A stretch of 9,115 nt of DNA. It comes from Boseongicola sp. SB0662_bin_57 (GTDB lineage Bacteria > Pseudomonadota > Alphaproteobacteria > Rhodobacterales > Rhodobacteraceae). The first letter of the stretch is position 1; each line of letters opens with the position of its first letter. A program made the translations under genes and the position numbers. The notes under the pieces were generated by a model. That model worked only from the letters and a program-made list of their open reading frames with translations, searched no databases and was not told the DNA's origin. The stretch covers positions 1-9,115 of the forward strand of contig VXPN01000506.1 of the NCBI GenBank assembly GCA_009839535.1, read 5' to 3'. Below are positions 6,639-9,115 of the stretch, piece by piece.

Positions 6639-6666
6639 TTGAAATATAGTTTTATTTTTCTCTAAA
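6639..6666 (+). promoter_or_regulatory. Candidate promoter of the recombinase pair
   Basis: TTGAAA (6639-6644, five of six matches to the -35 consensus) is followed after 16 bases by TCTAAA (6661-6666, four of six matches to the -10 consensus). It lies inside the AT-rich boundary, so transcription would start near 6673, ahead of the first recombinase. AT-rich DNA yields such matches easily. If the attachment core overlaps this stretch, excision could alter the promoter. Confidence 0.45.
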
Positions 6667-6696
6667 AATCGCGGTTTCGGGTGGAATGGTACGTGT

Positions 6697-6727
6697 TTCC
6701 TCCCGTTCCCGCAACCGGAAGGAGGAA
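6697..6727 (+). promoter_or_regulatory. Hairpin sequestering the first recombinase's ribosome binding site
   Basis: TTCCTCC (6697-6703) pairs with GGAGGAA (6721-6727), and TTCC (6706-6709) pairs with GGAA (6717-6720). This gives 11 base pairs with a two-base CG bulge (6704-6705) and a 7-base loop (6710-6716). The whole Shine-Dalgarno stretch AAGGAGGAA (6719-6727) is in the right arm, so the folded message would block ribosome entry at the ATG at 6735. It looks like a built-in translational brake on recombinase synthesis. The pairing is seen in the sequence and its effect is inference. Confidence 0.5.
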
Positions 6728-6734
6728 GGGAATC

Positions 6735-7853
6735 ATGTCAAGGATTCGACTCACCGACGCGAGGGTCCGCGACCTGCGTCCGAAGAAGGCCGCCAGGAAC
6801 GTCCGGGACACCGTGCTCCCGGGGTTCGGCGTCAGGGTCCTGCCGAGCGGCGGGAAGCGCTATTTCCTTCACCATCAGCACGAAGGCCGACGCACGTGGA
6901 GGATCGTCGGCGATCCCGACGGCATGACGGTCGCCGAGGCGCGGGACAAGGCAAGGGGCACGCTTGCCTCGATCCGATCGGGGCGGCCGGCCTTGGAAGA
7001 TGAGACGCTCTTCGAGGCCGTGGCGGAAACGGCGTTCCGTCGGCACGGCAGGAACTGGAAGCGGAGCACGCTCGCGAAGAACCGGAACTATCTCCGGAAG
7101 CAGATCCTGCCCTGGTTCCGGGGACGGCAGATCGCGGAGATCACGTCGCAGGACGTGCGCGACTGGTTCGCCTCGATGCATGCGACGCCGGTGTCTGCGG
7201 ACAGGTCCATGCCCGTGCTGTCGGTCATCATGAAGGTGGCCGAGGCCGACGGCCTGCGCCCGGAGGGCAGCAACCCGTGCGTGGGGATCAGGAGGTACAG
7301 CAGGCTGAACCGGGACCGGTTCCTGTCCGATGCCGAGTTCGGCAAGCTCGGCAAGGCGCTGCGCGGGACGAAGCCGTCGCCTGCGGTCTCGATCATCCGG
7401 CTCCTTGCGCTGACCGGCTGCCGGTCGAGCGAGATCAGGACCCTTCGCTGGAAGGACTTCCGCGACGGGCACATCCATTTGCGCGACAGCAAGACGGGTC
7501 CCCGCACCGTTTGGCTGTCGTCGGCGGCCCGCGAGGTACTCGACGGCATTTCCCGCACGTCGCCTTGGGTCTTTCCCGCCGAAAGGATCGAAGGTCCGAT
7601 GCCGAGGATGACGCTCATCAACGCGTGGGCCGAGATCCGGAAGGAAGCCGGCCTGAAGGACGTTCGCCTCCATGACACGAGACATTCGTACGCAAGCGTT
7701 GCGATATCGAGCGGAGAGACTGTCCCCGCGGTGGGTCGGCTGCTCGGGCACGCAAATCCGGCAACCACGCTCAGGTACGCCCATCATGCCGAGGCCGACG
7801 CCGAGAGGGCCGCCGTCGCGATGGGCGCTGTTCTCTCGGAGAGGCGGACATGA
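6735..7853 (+). CDS. Tyrosine recombinase/integrase, first of a tandem pair
   Basis: This 372-residue site-specific recombinase is a likely driver of integration and excision of the adjoining element. Residues 1-85 (RLTDARVRDLRP onward) resemble the DUF4102 arm-binding domain of P4-type integrases, and about 90-190 is the core-binding domain. The catalytic set is complete: Arg230 in LTGCRSSEI, Lys253 in DSKTG, His313 and Arg316 in LHDTRHSYAS, His339 in LLGH and nucleophile Tyr348 in TTLRYAH. The ATG at 6735 is preferred over an in-frame GTG at 6681 because AAGGAGG lies nine bases before it and DUF4102 homology begins there. That ribosome binding site sits in a hairpin. By my count, 17 arginines use AGG, unlike host genes sampled here, supporting foreign origin. 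It overlaps the second recombinase by four bases. Confidence 0.95.
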   Translation: MSRIRLTDARVRDLRPKKAARNVRDTVLPGFGVRVLPSGGKRYFLHHQHEGRRTWRIVGDPDGMTVAEARDKARGTLASIRSGRPALEDETLFEAVAETAFRRHGRNWKRSTLAKNRNYLRKQILPWFRGRQIAEITSQDVRDWFASMHATPVSADRSMPVLSVIMKVAEADGLRPEGSNPCVGIRRYSRLNRDRFLSDAEFGKLGKALRGTKPSPAVSIIRLLALTGCRSSEIRTLRWKDFRDGHIHLRDSKTGPRTVWLSSAAREVLDGISRTSPWVFPAERIEGPMPRMTLINAWAEIRKEAGLKDVRLHDTRHSYASVAISSGETVPAVGRLLGHANPATTLRYAHHAEADAERAAVAMGAVLSERRT

Positions 7854-9010
7854 CCCGGGTCCGGCTGACGGATGCACGCGCGGGGCGGCTGAAGCCGTCC
7901 GCGAGCGAATACTCCGTTCACGACAAGATGGTTCCGGCCCTGTGCGTCCGCGTCTATCCGTCCGGCACGAAGACCTGGACCTGCGCCATCGGCGGAAGGA
8001 AGGTGTCGCTTGGCCGCTGCGGCCTGGTTTCCGTCGAGGACGCGCGCCGGGAAAGCCTCCGGCTGCTGGCCGAAGGGGTGGCCCCGGCCAGGGACGTGCC
8101 GACCTACCGGGAGTTCGCCCTGGGCGTCTGGCGAGAGTCCTGGTCCGGAAGATGCAAGCCGTCGACGATCCGCGGACGGGATTGCGTCCTGAAGAGCAGG
8201 ATCCTGCCCGCGTTCGGGTCGCTGCGGCTCGACCGGATCACGCGACAGGACGTCCAGAACTGGTTCGACGCCTACAGCGCGTCCGCTCCCGGCGGCGCGA
8301 ACTTCACCCTGCAGATCCTTCGCCAGAGCCTGAATTTCGCCATGGAGCGCGGCCTGATCGATTTCAGCCCGGCAGCATCCGTGCTCCGGAACCGGCGGTC
8401 GAGGCTCTCGCGGTTTTTGTCGCGGGACGAGATTCGGCAACTGAACGCCGCGCTTGACATGCATGCCGGAGGCCCCGGTAGCGTACAGGCCGACATAGTC
8501 CGTCTTTTGCTTCTCACCGGCTGTCGCAAAGGCGAAATCGTCCGCCTGAAAAGGCGCGAGGTCCACGGCGACCGCCTCAGGCTCGACGACGGCAAGACGG
8601 GTCCGAGAACGGTGTTTCTCGGTCCCGAGGCCCGCGAGATCGTGGACAGGCGGATGGCCGCGCCCGGAGAGTTCCTTTTCCCCTCTCCGGTGAGCCCGTG
8701 GAGGCCGATCTCCGGAAACCTCAAGCTCTGGGACAGGATCCGGCGCGAGATCGGCATCGAGGACGTGCGCCTGCACGACCTGAGACGTAGCTTCGCGAGC
8801 CAGTGCGTGATCGAAGGCGTTCCCCTGCCGGTCGTGTCGAGGCTGCTCGGTCACCGCCATCCCTCGATGACTCTTCGGTACGCGAATGTCGCGGACCGGG
8901 ACGTCGAGGCGGCGGCGGAACGGGTCGGGGCGCGGATTTCCGGGCTGCTGTCGCGTGGCCGGACATGCCCGATGCCTGGAGCCGGCCCGGATGCCGGCAC
9001 GACACGCTGA
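7850..9010 (+). CDS. Tyrosine recombinase/integrase, second of a tandem pair
   Basis: The product is a 386-residue paralogue of the recombinase before it. Its ATG shares the ATGA of the upstream stop codon, and GGAGAGG precedes it, so the two are made together. The arm-binding region RLTDARAGRLKP, the core-binding region around ITRQDVQNWFD and the catalytic domain follow in order. Catalytic residues are Arg226 in LTGCRKGEI, Lys249 in DGKTGPRTV, His309 and Arg312 in LHDLRRSFAS, His335 in LLGH and Tyr344 in TLRYAN. HDLRR replaces the more common HDTRH, but the changed residue is not one of the core catalytic ones. A tail of about 42 residues after the tyrosine ends in a Pro/Gly-rich run. Both partners look active, unlike pairs in which one copy has decayed. 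Confidence 0.95.
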   Translation: MTRVRLTDARAGRLKPSASEYSVHDKMVPALCVRVYPSGTKTWTCAIGGRKVSLGRCGLVSVEDARRESLRLLAEGVAPARDVPTYREFALGVWRESWSGRCKPSTIRGRDCVLKSRILPAFGSLRLDRITRQDVQNWFDAYSASAPGGANFTLQILRQSLNFAMERGLIDFSPAASVLRNRRSRLSRFLSRDEIRQLNAALDMHAGGPGSVQADIVRLLLLTGCRKGEIVRLKRREVHGDRLRLDDGKTGPRTVFLGPEAREIVDRRMAAPGEFLFPSPVSPWRPISGNLKLWDRIRREIGIEDVRLHDLRRSFASQCVIEGVPLPVVSRLLGHRHPSMTLRYANVADRDVEAAAERVGARISGLLSRGRTCPMPGAGPDAGTTR

Positions 9011-9056
9011 AGCGCATCGGGATCGCGCTTCCGAACCTTTCAGCCCGTTCGGGCGA

Positions 9057-9115
9057 ATGATGGCGAAAGGCGATACACGGCTGGCACTGACGGCTCGCGA
9101 GCAACAGCTTCGGGC
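9057..9115 (+). CDS. Start of a possible third gene of the element, cut by the window edge
   Basis: An ATG at 9057 (with a second at 9060) opens a frame without stops to the window edge, beginning MMAKGDTRLALTAREQQLR. It follows the second recombinase by 46 bases on the same strand. A small hairpin, GCCC and GGGC around GTTC (9043-9054), sits right before it, and no good ribosome binding site is visible. Twenty codons are too few to assign a family. It could be a third recombinase, an excisionase or regulator, or chance. Confidence 0.35.
   Translation, partial: MMAKGDTRLALTAREQQLR

Larger units (their letters stand above)
6623..9115. mobile_element. Left end of an integrative element or genomic island (continues beyond the window)
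   Basis: Several signs coincide: the exporter gene breaks off near 6623-6635, a stretch of about 40 bases (6632-6672) drops to roughly one quarter G+C by my count, the coding strand flips, and two tyrosine recombinases start about 100 bases further on. This is the usual layout at the integrase-proximal end of an island. The exact attachment site cannot be fixed, because the other end and its repeated core lie outside the window. No tRNA gene is seen at the junction, so the target would be a protein-coding gene. The cargo is not visible. Confidence 0.6.

Noticed and set aside
6660..6676. Imperfect palindrome around CGCG (AAATCGCGGTTT) at the element boundary as a recombinase core site
   Set aside because: Too short and imperfect to call without the other end of the element for comparison.
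6681..6734. In-frame GTG at 6681 as an alternative start of the first recombinase
   Set aside because: It would add 18 residues outside the DUF4102 homology and lacks a good ribosome binding site, while the ATG at 6735 has a near-ideal one.
6738..8860. Long minus-strand open frames opposite both recombinases
   Set aside because: They mirror genes with complete catalytic motifs, are rich in Arg, Pro and Gly, and show no ribosome binding site or domain pattern.
9043..9054. Small hairpin GCCC-GTTC-GGGC after the second recombinase as a terminator
   Set aside because: Only four or five pairs and no T-run, and an open frame begins three bases later.

Overview
The window is GC-rich bacterial DNA. 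It most likely comes from an alphaproteobacterium of the Rhodobacterales/Roseobacter type. The grounds are the minus-strand gene order rplU, rpmA, GNAT acetyltransferase, obgE, proB, proA, then a small DUF3553 protein, together with a ribosomal protein L21 that carries a long Ala/Lys-rich linker and a helix-hairpin-helix tail. The lineage call is inference from gene order and protein style, not from a phylogeny.

Layout. All host genes read leftward. At the far left (1-73) is the start of an unidentified gene that runs out of the window. Next come a 61-residue DUF3553 protein (203-388), a 273-base gap with a GC-rich hairpin after proA, then proA (662-1927), proB (1991-3091), obgE (3079-4113) and a GTG-started GNAT acetyltransferase (4165-4704). 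ProB and ProA catalyse the first two steps of proline synthesis from glutamate. ObgE is a ribosome-associated GTPase. proB starts inside the end of obgE. A clear intrinsic terminator (4807-4841) separates this group from rpmA (4865-5134) and rplU (5140-5847), which encode neighbouring 50S subunit proteins. rplU has a good sigma-70-like promoter (5983-6011) and a leader of about 130 bases with two hairpins.

Right of the rplU promoter the picture changes. A minus-strand gene keeps only the last hundred or so residues of an RND-type exporter (6224-6622). Its homology stops at an abruptly AT-rich stretch (about 6632-6672). Immediately beyond, reading rightward, are two complete tyrosine recombinases joined by an ATGA overlap (6735-7853 and 7850-9010), each with the full catalytic set and a DUF4102-like arm-binding domain. 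A further open frame begins at 9057 and leaves the window. This looks like one end of an integrative element or genomic island that cut an exporter gene just upstream of the rplU operon. The first recombinase makes heavy use of the AGG arginine codon, unlike the parts of the host genes examined.

The most interesting signals are the tandem recombinase module at the junction, an mRNA hairpin that would fully bury the first recombinase's ribosome binding site (6697-6727), and strand-asymmetric hairpins in the gaps before obgE and after rpmA. No CRISPR array, tRNA or rRNA gene was seen.
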